A stretch of DNA of 64,000 bases. It comes from Pseudomonas sp. BBP2017. Its GTDB lineage: Bacteria; Pseudomonadota; Gammaproteobacteria; Pseudomonadales; Pseudomonadaceae. Shown here piece by piece: positions 1 through 7,796 of this stretch. A program made the position numbers and the translations under genes. The notes under the pieces were generated by a model that worked only from the letters and a program-made list of their open reading frames with translations, had not been told where the DNA came from and ran no database searches. The stretch lies in contig NZ_PVZN01000018.1 in assembly GCF_003024385.1 (NCBI RefSeq), forward strand, positions 48,671 to 112,670, read 5' to 3'. How positions within the stretch are numbered: the first letter of the stretch is position 1; each line of letters starts with the position of its first letter.

Positions 1-13
1 CGGAGTTTCTTCA

Positions 14-1165
14 ATGACGGCCCCAGCCGACCTCTCGCCTACCCTAGAACTGGCCTGCGACCTGATCCGTCGCCCCTCGGTGACCCCGCTCGATGCCGAC
101 TGCCAGAAACAGATGATGCAGCGCCTGGGCGATGCCGGTTTCATGCTGGAGCCGATGCGTATCGAAGATGTCGACAACTTCTGGGCCACCCATGGCACCC
201 AGGATGGTCCGGTGCTGTGCTTTGCCGGTCACACCGACGTAGTGCCCACCGGCCCCGTGCAGGCCTGGCAGAACGATCCGTTCGATGCCCTGATCGATGC
301 CGACGGCATGCTCTGTGGCCGTGGCGCTGCCGACATGAAAGGCAGCCTGGCGGCCATGGTTGTGGCCACCGAGCGCTTTGTCGCCGATTACCCGAACCAT
401 CGCGGCAAGGTCGCCTTCCTGATCACCAGTGACGAAGAAGGCCCGGCCCACCACGGCACCAAGGCGGTGATCGAACGCCTGGCCGCGCGCAAAGAGCGCC
501 TGGACTGGTGCATCGTCGGCGAGCCGTCGAGCACCAGCCTGGTTGGCGACGTGGTCAAGAACGGTCGTCGCGGCTCGCTCGGCGCCAAGCTGACGGTGCG
601 TGGCGTGCAGGGCCATGTGGCCTACCCGCACCTGGCCAAGAACCCGATCCACCTGGCCGCCCCGGCGCTGGCGGAGCTGGCTGCCGAGCATTGGGACGAA
701 GGCAATGCCTTCTTCCCGCCGACCAGCTTCCAGATCTCCAACCTCAACTCCGGCACTGGCGCGACCAACGTGGTACCGGGTGAACTGACGGCGCTGTTCA
801 ACTTCCGTTTCTCCACCGAATCGACGGTTGAAGGCCTGCAAGCCCGCGTCGCGGCGATCCTCGACAAGCACCAGCTGGACTGGCACGTCGACTGGGCGCT
901 GTCTGGCCTGCCGTTCCTGACCGAGCCGGGCGACCTGCTCGACGCGGTATCGGCCAGCATCAAAGCGGTCACCGGTCGCGAAACCAAGGCCTCGACCAGC
1001 GGCGGCACCTCCGATGGGCGCTTCATTGCCACCCTCGGTACCCAAGTGGTTGAACTGGGCCCGGTCAACGCCACCATTCACCAGGTCAACGAGCGGATCC
1101 TGGCCAGTGACCTCGACGTACTGACCGAGATCTACTACCAGACCCTGACCCGGTTGCTTGCCTGA
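14..1165 (+). CDS. dapE: Succinyl-diaminopimelate desuccinylase
   Basis: Cytoplasmic M20-family zinc hydrolase that cleaves N-succinyl-LL-diaminopimelate to LL-diaminopimelate and succinate in lysine and peptidoglycan precursor synthesis. The 383 residues match the usual family length. Visible metal and catalytic residues are the GHTD motif (His73, Asp75), Asp107 in GAADMKG, the Glu pair 141-142 in SDEEG, Glu170 in GEPSS and a C-terminal His near 356. The ATG has a CGGAG ribosome site 9 bases upstream, at the very edge of the window. The stop overlaps the rlmA start by one base, so the two are translationally coupled. The family assignment is secure. Confidence 0.97.
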   Translation: MTAPADLSPTLELACDLIRRPSVTPLDADCQKQMMQRLGDAGFMLEPMRIEDVDNFWATHGTQDGPVLCFAGHTDVVPTGPVQAWQNDPFDALIDADGMLCGRGAADMKGSLAAMVVATERFVADYPNHRGKVAFLITSDEEGPAHHGTKAVIERLAARKERLDWCIVGEPSSTSLVGDVVKNGRRGSLGAKLTVRGVQGHVAYPHLAKNPIHLAAPALAELAAEHWDEGNAFFPPTSFQISNLNSGTGATNVVPGELTALFNFRFSTESTVEGLQARVAAILDKHQLDWHVDWALSGLPFLTEPGDLLDAVSASIKAVTGRETKASTSGGTSDGRFIATLGTQVVELGPVNATIHQVNERILASDLDVLTEIYYQTLTRLLA

Positions 1166-1977
1166 TGCTCATCTGCCCTCTCTGCAGCGCAGCGCTCAGT
1201 GCAGTCGACAACGGTGTGGCCTGCCCGGCCGGACACCGTTTCGACCGGGCTCGCCAAGGCTACCTGAACCTGTTGCCGGTGCAGCACAAGAACAGCCGCG
1301 ATCCGGGCGACAACCAGGCCATGGTCGAAGCCCGTCGCGACTTTCTCAATGCCGGGCACTATGCCCCGGTTGCCCATCGCCTGGCCGAACTGGCCGCCGA
1401 GCGCGCGCCCGCGCGCTGGCTGGATATCGGTTGTGGCGAGGGTTACTACACCGCGCAGATCGCCGAGGCGCTGCCCGAGGCTGACGGCTATGCCCTGGAT
1501 ATCTCCCGCGAGGCGGTAAAGCGCGCCTGCAAGCGCAACCCGGCACTGACCTGGCTGGTGGCAAGCATGGCGCGGGTGCCCCTGGCCGATGCCAGCTGTC
1601 AGTTCCTCGCCAGTGTGTTCAGCCCTCTGGACTGGCAAGAGGCCCTGCGCCTGCTCGCCCCAGGTGGCGGCCTGATGCGCGTCGGCCCGACCAACGATCA
1701 CCTGATCGAGCTGCGCCATAAACTCTATGATGAAGTGCGCGACTACGCCGACGACAAGCACCTGGCGCTGGTCCCGGCCGGCATGCAGCACGCCCACAGT
1801 GAAATCCTCACATTCCGTCTGAGCCTTGCCGATGGCAAGTCCCGCGCTGACTTGCTGGCCATGACCCCTCATGGCTGGCGCGCCAGCGCGGAAAAACGCG
1901 CCCGCGTCATCGAGCAGGCCGAGCCTTTCGAGGTCACGGTATCGATGCGTTACGATTACTTCGTGCGCCAAGACTGA
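1165..1977 (+). CDS. rlmA: 23S rRNA (guanine-N1)-methyltransferase RlmA
   Basis: SAM-dependent methyltransferase that modifies G745 of 23S rRNA (family knowledge). The 270-residue protein opens with the typical zinc finger: Cys4, Cys7, Cys20 and His24. This is followed by a class I methyltransferase fold with the SAM-binding motif DIGCGEG at residues 87-93. The start codon overlaps the dapE stop (TGATG), indicating coupled expression, and a conserved small gene follows 17 bases after its stop. RlmA from gamma-proteobacteria is about 270 residues, so this copy looks complete. The Pseudomonas target base is inferred from E. coli. Confidence 0.93.
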   Translation: MLICPLCSAALSAVDNGVACPAGHRFDRARQGYLNLLPVQHKNSRDPGDNQAMVEARRDFLNAGHYAPVAHRLAELAAERAPARWLDIGCGEGYYTAQIAEALPEADGYALDISREAVKRACKRNPALTWLVASMARVPLADASCQFLASVFSPLDWQEALRLLAPGGGLMRVGPTNDHLIELRHKLYDEVRDYADDKHLALVPAGMQHAHSEILTFRLSLADGKSRADLLAMTPHGWRASAEKRARVIEQAEPFEVTVSMRYDYFVRQD

Positions 1978-1994
1978 GCACACCTGGAGCCCCC

Positions 1995-2372
1995 ATGCGC
2001 CAACCCGATATCGAGATTTACCTCAAAGACGCTGACGTCGACCATAAACAGATCGCGGCCTGGCTCACCGAAGCACTCGGCCCTTGCAGCGACTGGCAGC
2101 AGAAAGGTCAGACCTACAAGTGCAAGGCCGGTAACATTCCGGTTACCTGGTTACCGAAGGCTGTAGGCAAATGGAACAGTCTCTACCTGGAAAGCGACCA
2201 AACACCGTGGGATGACGACATCGCCTGCGCGCGCGCCGCCTTCGCTGCACTGAGTGTCGAGGTGCGCTGTGCACCGGGCAGCTGGGTCGAGGAAGAAGGT
2301 GAAGAGGATGCCGATCGCTGGATCCGCATCAGTGCCGACGGTGAAGAGGAAATCACCTGGCGTACGCACTAG
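1995..2372 (+). CDS. Conserved hypothetical protein, probably third gene of the dapE operon
   Basis: A 125-residue acidic soluble protein whose function I do not recognise. It has no signal peptide or membrane segment. The N-terminal part (DIEIYLKDADVDHKQIAAWL) suggests a small alpha/beta fold. The C-terminal third is rich in Glu and Asp and ends in TWRTH. A TGGAGC ribosome site lies 7 bases before the ATG, and the gene follows rlmA by 17 bases on the same strand, so co-transcription is likely. Codon use matches its neighbours and there is no sign of transfer. It converges on the cold-shock gene across a palindromic spacer that probably terminates both. Confidence 0.8.
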   Translation: MRQPDIEIYLKDADVDHKQIAAWLTEALGPCSDWQQKGQTYKCKAGNIPVTWLPKAVGKWNSLYLESDQTPWDDDIACARAAFAALSVEVRCAPGSWVEEEGEEDADRWIRISADGEEEITWRTH

Positions 2373-2446
2373 CTGCAAGCCGTAAGCTGCAAGTTACAAG
2401 CCGAGCACGGTCAACTTGCAGCTTGCAGCTTCATACTTGCAGCTTT
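2371..2446. terminator. Palindromic spacer between convergent genes, likely bidirectional terminator
   Basis: The words AGCTGCAAG and CTTGCAGCT recur several times in opposite orientation. The best pair is a perfect 12-base inverted repeat, AAGCTGCAAGTT at 2384-2395 and AACTTGCAGCTT at 2413-2424. Further half-copies lie at 2371-2379 and 2435-2444. The position between two convergent genes suggests transcription termination, although there is no long T-run. Confidence 0.5.
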
Positions 2447-2654
2447 AGAGCCCTATAACGTCTTCGGCCTGCAGGCCTTTCTGGCCCTGCGTCAGACTGT
2501 ATTCGACCTGCTGCCCCTCGAGCAGGGTGCGATGCCCCTCGCCGCGAATGGCGCGGTAGTGAACGAACACATCGGCGCCACCTTCACGCTGAATGAAGCC
2601 ATAACCTTTGGCGTCATTGAACCACTTTACACTTCCAGTCTCACGAGACGACAT
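2445..2654 (-). CDS. CspA-family cold-shock domain protein
   Basis: A single cold-shock domain of 69 residues that binds single-stranded RNA or DNA in the cytoplasm. The RNP1-like motif KGYGF (residues 16-20) and RNP2-like VFVHY (residues 29-33) are both present, with the usual G-x-VKWF beginning. It resembles the compact Csp proteins of Pseudomonas. It may act as an RNA chaperone or antiterminator; whether it is cold-inducible cannot be told from sequence. It is divergent from plsB across about 220 bases, which must hold both promoters, and convergent with the hypothetical gene downstream. Confidence 0.92.
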   Translation of the reverse strand: MSSRETGSVKWFNDAKGYGFIQREGGADVFVHYRAIRGEGHRTLLEGQQVEYSLTQGQKGLQAEDVIGL

Positions 2655-2875
2655 CTGAACTACTCCGGTTTTTTATTTTGGAATCGCCTTGCAAGCGGAG
2701 GATCACCTTCCTCCGCCGACGCAGCTTGGGGATTACGCCTGCAAGCTGCGGACCGAGTATATGACAGGCTCGAAAGATTTTTTATGACGGCTCGGCATTT
2801 TGCTGAACTTGCGCAGATACGTCACACTAACCAGCTGAGCAATTACTCGAAAATTTTACCCAGAGCACACACTGT
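2655..2875. promoter_or_regulatory. Divergent csp/plsB leader region
   Basis: About 220 bases separate the divergent csp and plsB starts. The csp side is an AT-rich stretch followed by an imperfect hairpin (CGGAGG against CCTCCG near 2696-2720) that would lie in the csp 5' leader. The plsB side is AT-rich from about 2760. I see no convincing -35/-10 pair. Long structured leaders are common for cold-shock genes, but a regulatory role here is inference. Confidence 0.35.
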
Positions 2876-5362
2876 ATGACCCGTTCCCCCCTGCGCCGCC
2901 TGATCTTTGGCGCCCTGCGTCGCCTGTTGTACCTGTGGGTTCGCTCCGAGACCATCAACCAGTCGTCCTTCACCCTGAACCTGGATCGCAGCCGACCAGT
3001 GTTCTATGCCCTGCAGTCGCCATCGTTGACCGATCTGGCGGTACTTGACCGCGAATGCACCAAAGCCGGGCTGCCGCGCCCGGTATTACCGGTGGCTGTC
3101 GGTACCCTGCAGGAACCCGCTGCGTTTTTCTACCTGACCCCGGAGCCCGACTGGCTCGGCCGCCAGGACAAGCGCGGTGCCCCGCCGACCCTGTCGCGGT
3201 TGGTCAACGCAATCAGCCAGCATGCCGAGGAAGACGCGCAGATCATTCCGGTCAGCGTGTTCTGGGGCCAGTCGCCAGCCAGCGAGTCCAGCCCGTGGAA
3301 ACTGCTGTTTGCCGACAGCTGGGCGGTGACCGGGCGCTTGCGTCGGCTGCTGACCGTGCTGATTCTCGGACGCAAGACCCGTGTGCAGTTCTCTGCGCCG
3401 ATTCACCTGCGTGAACTGGTCCAGCACAACAAGGGCCACGAACGTACCGTACGCATGGCTCAGCGCATGTTGCGGGTACACTTTCGCAACCTCAAGACCG
3501 CGGTCATCGGCCCGGACATTTCGCACCGGCGCAACCTGGTCAAGGGCCTGATCCACGACCCGCTGGTGCGCCAGGCCATCGCCGACGAGGCCGAGCGTGA
3601 GAAAATCCCCCTGGCCAAGGCTGAGGCCCAAGCCCTGCGCTATGGCAACGAGATCGCTTCGGACTACACCTATACCGCCATCCGCTTCCTCGAAGTGGTG
3701 CTCAGCTGGTTCTGGAACAAGATCTACGACGGTATCAAGGTCAACCATATCGAGCAGGTACAAGGCATCGCCCCCGGTCACGAAGTCATCTATGTACCCT
3801 GTCACCGCAGCCATATCGACTACCTGTTGCTCTCCTACCTGCTGTTTCGCAACGGCCTGACCCCGCCGCACATCGCTGCCGGGATCAACCTCAACATGCC
3901 AGTGATCGGCGGCCTGTTGCGCCGCGGCGGGGCGTTTTTCATGCGCCGCACCTTCAAGGGCAACCCGCTGTACACCGCGGTGTTCAACGAGTACCTGCAC
4001 ACCCTGTTCACCAAGGGTTTCCCGGTCGAGTACTTCGTCGAAGGCGGCCGCTCACGTACCGGGCGCATGCTGCAACCGAAAACCGGCATGCTGGCCATCA
4101 CCCTGCGCAGCTACTTGCGCTCATCGCGCACGCCGATCGTCTTCGTACCGGTGTACATCGGCTATGAACGCGTCCTTGAAGGCCGCACCTACCTGGGTGA
4201 GTTGCGTGGTGCAAGCAAGAAGAAAGAGTCGATCTTTGACATCTTCAAAGTCATCGGTGCGCTCAAACAGCGCTTCGGCCAGGTAGCGGTGAACTTCGGC
4301 GAGCCGATCCGCCTCGGTGCCTTCCTCGACCAGCAGCAGCCCGGCTGGCGTGAACAGACCCATGCCCCGCAATTTCGTCCGGCCTGGCTCAACGAAACCA
4401 CCTCGCGTCTGGGTGAAAAGGTCGCGCGCCACCTCAATGAAGCGGCGGCGATCAACCCGGTCAATCTGGTAGCCCTGGCCTTGCTCTCCACCAGCCGCCT
4501 GGCCCTGGACGAACGTGCCCTGGCGCGGGTCCTGGACCTGTACCTGGCGTTGCTGCGCACGGTACCCTACTCGCCGCACACGACCTTGCCCGAAGGTGAC
4601 GGTCTGGCCCTGATCAGCCACGTCAAAGGCATGGGCCTGCTGGCCGAGCAGAGCGATGCGCTGGGCAGGATTCTGTACCTGGACGAACAGAACGCGGTGC
4701 TGATGACCTACTACCGCAACAACGTTCTGCACATATTCGCCCTGCCGGCATTACTGGCAAGTTTCTTCCAGAGCAGCTCGCGCATGAGCCGCGAGTTGAT
4801 CCTGCAGTACACCCGGGCACTGTACCCGTACCTGCAATCGGAGCTGTTCATCCGCTGGGAGTTGGAAGAGCTGGACGCGGTAATCGACCAGTGGCTGCAG
4901 GCTTTTGTCGAACAGGGCCTGCTGCGCTACGAGAGTGGCGTGTACCTGCGCCCGGCACCAAGCTCACGCCAGTTCGTGCTGCTGACCCTGCTGGCCCGCG
5001 CCATCACTCAGACCCTGCAGCGTTTCTACATGGCCACCGCGTTGCTGCTCAACAGCGGCCAGCACACGCTTAGCGCCGAAGAGCTGGAAGACCTGTGTGT
5101 GATCATGGCCCAGCGCCTGTCGATCCTGCATGGCCTGAACGCCCCGGAGTTCTTCGACAAAACCCTGTTCCGCCACTTTATCCAGACCCAGATCGAACAA
5201 GGCGTGTTGCGCCCGGATAGCAATGGCAAGCTCGGTTACCACGAGAAACTCAGCGAACTGGCCGAAGGGGCGGCCAAGCGGGTGCTGTCGGCGGAGGTAC
5301 GTTTGTCGATCCGCCAGGTGGCCTTGCACCGTGACGAACCGACGGCTAGCGTTTCCCTCTGA
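2876..5362 (+). CDS. plsB: Glycerol-3-phosphate 1-O-acyltransferase PlsB
   Basis: Inner-membrane enzyme that transfers a fatty acyl group from acyl-ACP or acyl-CoA to position 1 of glycerol 3-phosphate, the first step of phospholipid synthesis. The 828 residues match the PlsB family, which is much larger than PlsY. The acyltransferase H(x)4D motif is HRSHID at residues 310-315. The substrate-binding block FVEGGRSRTGR lies at about 387-397, and a GGAFFMRRTF block at about 351-360. The ribosome site before the ATG is weak. The downstream YbaY-like gene follows after 63 bases containing a hairpin. Confidence 0.96.
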   Translation: MTRSPLRRLIFGALRRLLYLWVRSETINQSSFTLNLDRSRPVFYALQSPSLTDLAVLDRECTKAGLPRPVLPVAVGTLQEPAAFFYLTPEPDWLGRQDKRGAPPTLSRLVNAISQHAEEDAQIIPVSVFWGQSPASESSPWKLLFADSWAVTGRLRRLLTVLILGRKTRVQFSAPIHLRELVQHNKGHERTVRMAQRMLRVHFRNLKTAVIGPDISHRRNLVKGLIHDPLVRQAIADEAEREKIPLAKAEAQALRYGNEIASDYTYTAIRFLEVVLSWFWNKIYDGIKVNHIEQVQGIAPGHEVIYVPCHRSHIDYLLLSYLLFRNGLTPPHIAAGINLNMPVIGGLLRRGGAFFMRRTFKGNPLYTAVFNEYLHTLFTKGFPVEYFVEGGRSRTGRMLQPKTGMLAITLRSYLRSSRTPIVFVPVYIGYERVLEGRTYLGELRGASKKKESIFDIFKVIGALKQRFGQVAVNFGEPIRLGAFLDQQQPGWREQTHAPQFRPAWLNETTSRLGEKVARHLNEAAAINPVNLVALALLSTSRLALDERALARVLDLYLALLRTVPYSPHTTLPEGDGLALISHVKGMGLLAEQSDALGRILYLDEQNAVLMTYYRNNVLHIFALPALLASFFQSSSRMSRELILQYTRALYPYLQSELFIRWELEELDAVIDQWLQAFVEQGLLRYESGVYLRPAPSSRQFVLLTLLARAITQTLQRFYMATALLLNSGQHTLSAEELEDLCVIMAQRLSILHGLNAPEFFDKTLFRHFIQTQIEQGVLRPDSNGKLGYHEKLSELAEGAAKRVLSAEVRLSIRQVALHRDEPTASVSL

Positions 5363-5371
5363 TCCAACGCG

Positions 5372-5420
5372 ATCTCCAGACTTAGGGTAGGCAAGCAATT
5401 CATCGCCCTACTCTGGAGAT
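5372..5420 (+). promoter_or_regulatory. Leader hairpin that pairs with the ribosome binding site of the next gene
   Basis: ATCTCCAGA (5372-5380) pairs perfectly with TCTGGAGAT (5412-5420). Inside it TAGGG (5383-5387) pairs with CCCTA (5406-5410) around an 18-base loop. The GGAG ribosome site of the gene starting at 5426 (5415-5418) lies inside the 3' arm and would be hidden when the stem forms. It has no T-tail, so it looks more like a translational control element than a terminator. Confidence 0.45.
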
Positions 5421-5425
5421 TGATT

Positions 5426-5776
5426 ATGACCACTGAGAAACACAACTGCCTGGAAATCGAAGTGCTCTACCTCGAGCGCATCGCGCTGATTGGCGAAAAG
5501 CTGGTGACCGTCAGCCTCAACGATGTGTCCCTGCAGGACGCGCCAGCATTGCCCATGGCCAGCCAAACCCTGCGTACCGACCAGAATGTGCCCTTCGACT
5601 TCAAGCTGCGCTACGACCCGAGCCTGATCAAGGACAACCACACCTACAGCATCAGTGCGCGCATCGAACACGAAGGGCGTCTGCTCTACATCAACACCCG
5701 CGCCTATACGATTGATTTGAATAATCCGTCCGCCACCCCGCTGACCGTAGTGGTACAACGCATCACCCGCGACTGA
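5426..5776 (+). CDS. YbaY/YscW-like small protein without signal peptide
   Basis: A 116-residue protein of the YbaY/YscW beta-sandwich type (often annotated as type III secretion chaperone-like lipoproteins). The family pattern is visible: LERIAL near the start, VTVSLNDVSLQDAP, a central VPFDFKLRYDPSLI and the closing YSISARIEHEGRLLYINT. It is a clear paralogue of the lipoprotein at 6624. Unlike that copy it begins MTTEKHNCLEIEV with no signal peptide or lipobox, so it is probably cytoplasmic. The ATG at 5426 has GGAG 7 bases upstream, and that site is inside a hairpin. Function unknown. Confidence 0.82.
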   Translation: MTTEKHNCLEIEVLYLERIALIGEKLVTVSLNDVSLQDAPALPMASQTLRTDQNVPFDFKLRYDPSLIKDNHTYSISARIEHEGRLLYINTRAYTIDLNNPSATPLTVVVQRITRD

Positions 5777-5986
5777 GGACAATCGCAGCAAGCAGTGGTG
5801 TTTATGGTTGGTCTGCGGTGGGAGATCCGTACGGCCAGTCAAAACGACTAGTCGTAATGTAAGGAAATGGCTGGCATCTCAAGATCGGACCCATTTCCAA
5901 CTGGTGGAGGGCGCACCTGTTTCTTAACGTGATCACCAGCGCCCCTTGGCAATATCGCCGACAACATGGTGGTACCAAGGAACTCC

Positions 5987-6476
5987 ATGAGCAATATGAC
6001 TTTCATTGAAATACAGGGCACGATCCGCCTTGCCAATGTGCCCTGTTTTGAGAAACATGTTGCCGATTTCACTGGACCATCAGACACGTCGAATCCGGCA
6101 GAACCTCACACTCAACAGCCAAGACAGGCCGACAGTAAGCGAGCCAATTGATGCAGCTAGCTTTAAGCACATCACCGGAACACTATCAATCCCCGAAATT
6201 GCGGATCTGTCGGGACATCAGCTGATCACCGCATTGCATGCGGTTCATCTGGATGAAAATCAGCACAAAACCTATGTCAACATCTCCGAGAACAGCTTTC
6301 AGATCCGAGGTACACAAGAGCCATTCTCGCTCCATGTCGATGCAGGCGCGCTAACCAAAAATGCTAAGCCGGAGCTGAGTTTCTTATTGCGGCACCCCAC
6401 GGGTCGCTACGTTGCCGGGCGAGTCCTCCGAGACGTAGACCTTTACGCCCTGATAAGCGATCTCCAAGTGGAATAA
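5987..6476 (+). pseudogene. Frameshifted YbaY/YscW-like gene
   Basis: A start at 5987 with a good AAGGA site (5977-5981) opens a frame reading MSNMTFIEIQGTIRLANVP and stops at 6151. The neighbouring frame continues to 6476 with a YbaY-like pattern (GTLSIPEIADLSG, then PFSLHVDAGALT and RYVAGRVL). Its only upstream in-frame starts have no ribosome site. The two frames overlap at about 6060-6150 and need a one-base change to join. The AT-richer composition differs from the neighbours. It is either a decayed gene, a two-domain protein that lost part of its first domain, or a sequencing error. The downstream frame could still be translated from an internal start. Confidence 0.55.
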
Positions 6477-6623
6477 AGGCAGGCCAAGCCAACATCCTAG
6501 GTGAGCGAGTGAACTACAGGCGAAATCAAAGGATGTACGCCCCATTCAATCGATATCCGCGATAAAAATCCGTTAAAGTCCCAAGGGTTGGCCACAAGCC
6601 AGCGCCAAGGGCCCGGAGATTCC

Positions 6624-7022
6624 ATGAAAAAATGCTTAATACTGTGCTGCTTAACCCTTCTTGCAGCCTGCTCCGGCAATAACCCCAATCAACACGCCAG
6701 CCTCGACGGCGAAGTCTTCTACCTGCAGCGTATCGCTTTGCCGCCTGCCGCCACCTTGAGCGTCAGCCTGCAGGATGTTTCGCTCATGGATGCCCCGGCA
6801 GTCACGCTGGCCCGCCAGAATGGTCCGGTAAAGGGCAACGTCCCGTTGCCTTTCCACCTGACCTACGACCCGGCCCAGGTCAAGCCTGGTCACCGTTACG
6901 CGATCAGCGCGCGAATCGAACTGGACGGCAAGCTGCTGTTCATCAACACCGAACACCATGGCGTAACGCTTGATGGCAACGACCAGCAGGCGCTACGCAT
7001 CAAAGTCGATGCTGTTCGCTGA
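6624..7022 (+). CDS. YbaY/YscW-family lipoprotein
   Basis: A 132-residue predicted outer-membrane or periplasmic lipoprotein. It starts MKKCLILCCLTLLAACSG, a signal peptide ending in the lipobox LAAC, so Cys16 should be lipidated. The rest is a single YbaY-type domain: LQRIALPP, LSVSLQDVSLMDAP, VPLPFHLTYDP and YAISARIELDGKLLFIN. It is closely similar along its length to the protein at 5426. The ATG at 6624 has a GGAG site 5 bases upstream; an earlier in-frame TTG is not needed. The DUF4197 gene follows after 33 bases and may be co-transcribed. Substrate and role are unknown. Confidence 0.85.
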   Translation: MKKCLILCCLTLLAACSGNNPNQHASLDGEVFYLQRIALPPAATLSVSLQDVSLMDAPAVTLARQNGPVKGNVPLPFHLTYDPAQVKPGHRYAISARIELDGKLLFINTEHHGVTLDGNDQQALRIKVDAVR

Positions 7023-7055
7023 TAGCCCGCTCTGACAACTGATAAGGATGCTGCC

Positions 7056-7745
7056 ATGTTCCGCCCCGCTCTCACCTTCACCGGCCTGTGCGCCGGCCTG
7101 CTGCTGTCGGCCAGCGCGCTGGCGTTGTCGCTCAGCGACCTGTCACAGAAAGACGCCACTGGCGGTCTGAAAGACGCCCTGACCCAAGGCGCCCAGGTGG
7201 CCGTGAAGCAACTGGGTACGCCCGGCGGCTTCAGTAATAACCCGGATGCACGCATCGAGTTGCCGGGCAACCTCGGTAAAGTGGCGAAGAAAATGAAGCA
7301 GTTTGGCATGGGTGCTCAGGTCGAACAGCTGGAAGCCAGCATGAACCAGGCCGCGGAGGCTGCGGTGCCCCAGGCTCAGGCGCTACTGGTCGATGCCGTG
7401 AAAAAAATGACCGTCGACGATGCCAAAGGCATTCTTGCCGGTGGCAATGACTCGGCCACCCAGTACCTGAGCAAGACCAGCCGCGAGCAGATCCGCGCCA
7501 GGTTCCTGCCGATCGTCAAAAAGGCCACCGACCAGGTCGGCCTGGCCCAGCAGTACAACAGCTTTGCCGGGCAAGCAGCGACCTTGGGCGTGCTCGATGC
7601 CAAGAACGCCAATGTCGAAGGCTACGTGACCGAGCAGGCGCTCAACGGTTTGTTCGAGATGATCGCCAAGCAGGAAGAGGGCATTCGCCAGAATCCGGCT
7701 GCGGCGGCGACCGGGCTGGCCAAAAAGGTGTTTGGCGCGTTGTAA
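7056..7745 (+). CDS. DUF4197 exported protein
   Basis: A 229-residue protein with an N-terminal signal peptide (FTGLCAGLLLSASALALS) followed by a mostly helical DUF4197 domain. The conserved features are a DLSQKDATGGLKDAL start, FSNNPDARIELPG, repeated charged helices and the C-terminal GLFEMIAKQEEGIRQNP. Proteins of this family are predicted periplasmic or outer-membrane associated and have no assigned reaction. There is a weak GGATG-type ribosome site. It lies directly downstream of the YbaY-like lipoprotein and is followed by a short inverted repeat before the convergent efflux genes. Confidence 0.85.
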   Translation: MFRPALTFTGLCAGLLLSASALALSLSDLSQKDATGGLKDALTQGAQVAVKQLGTPGGFSNNPDARIELPGNLGKVAKKMKQFGMGAQVEQLEASMNQAAEAAVPQAQALLVDAVKKMTVDDAKGILAGGNDSATQYLSKTSREQIRARFLPIVKKATDQVGLAQQYNSFAGQAATLGVLDAKNANVEGYVTEQALNGLFEMIAKQEEGIRQNPAAAATGLAKKVFGAL

Positions 7746-7755
7746 GCCTGAAATG

Positions 7756-7790
7756 CATCGCGGTGCGACGATTCGACTTGCCCCGCGATG
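7756..7790. repeat. REP-like inverted repeat, likely terminator between convergent genes
   Basis: CATCGCGG (7756-7763) is the reverse complement of CCGCGATG (7783-7790). The right arm carries the CTTGCCCCGCGAT word typical of Pseudomonas REP elements, found again at 45479 and 39315. It sits between the DUF4197 gene and the convergent RND transporter gene. Confidence 0.5.
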
Positions 7791-7796
7791 AGGCCC

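Noticed and set aside
2655..2875. Riboswitch in the csp/plsB spacer
   Set aside because: Only one imperfect hairpin is visible and there is no recognisable aptamer core.
5845..5854. CGACTAGTCG palindrome as an operator for the broken YbaY-like gene
   Set aside because: A single 10-base palindrome with no promoter elements or regulator nearby; could be chance.
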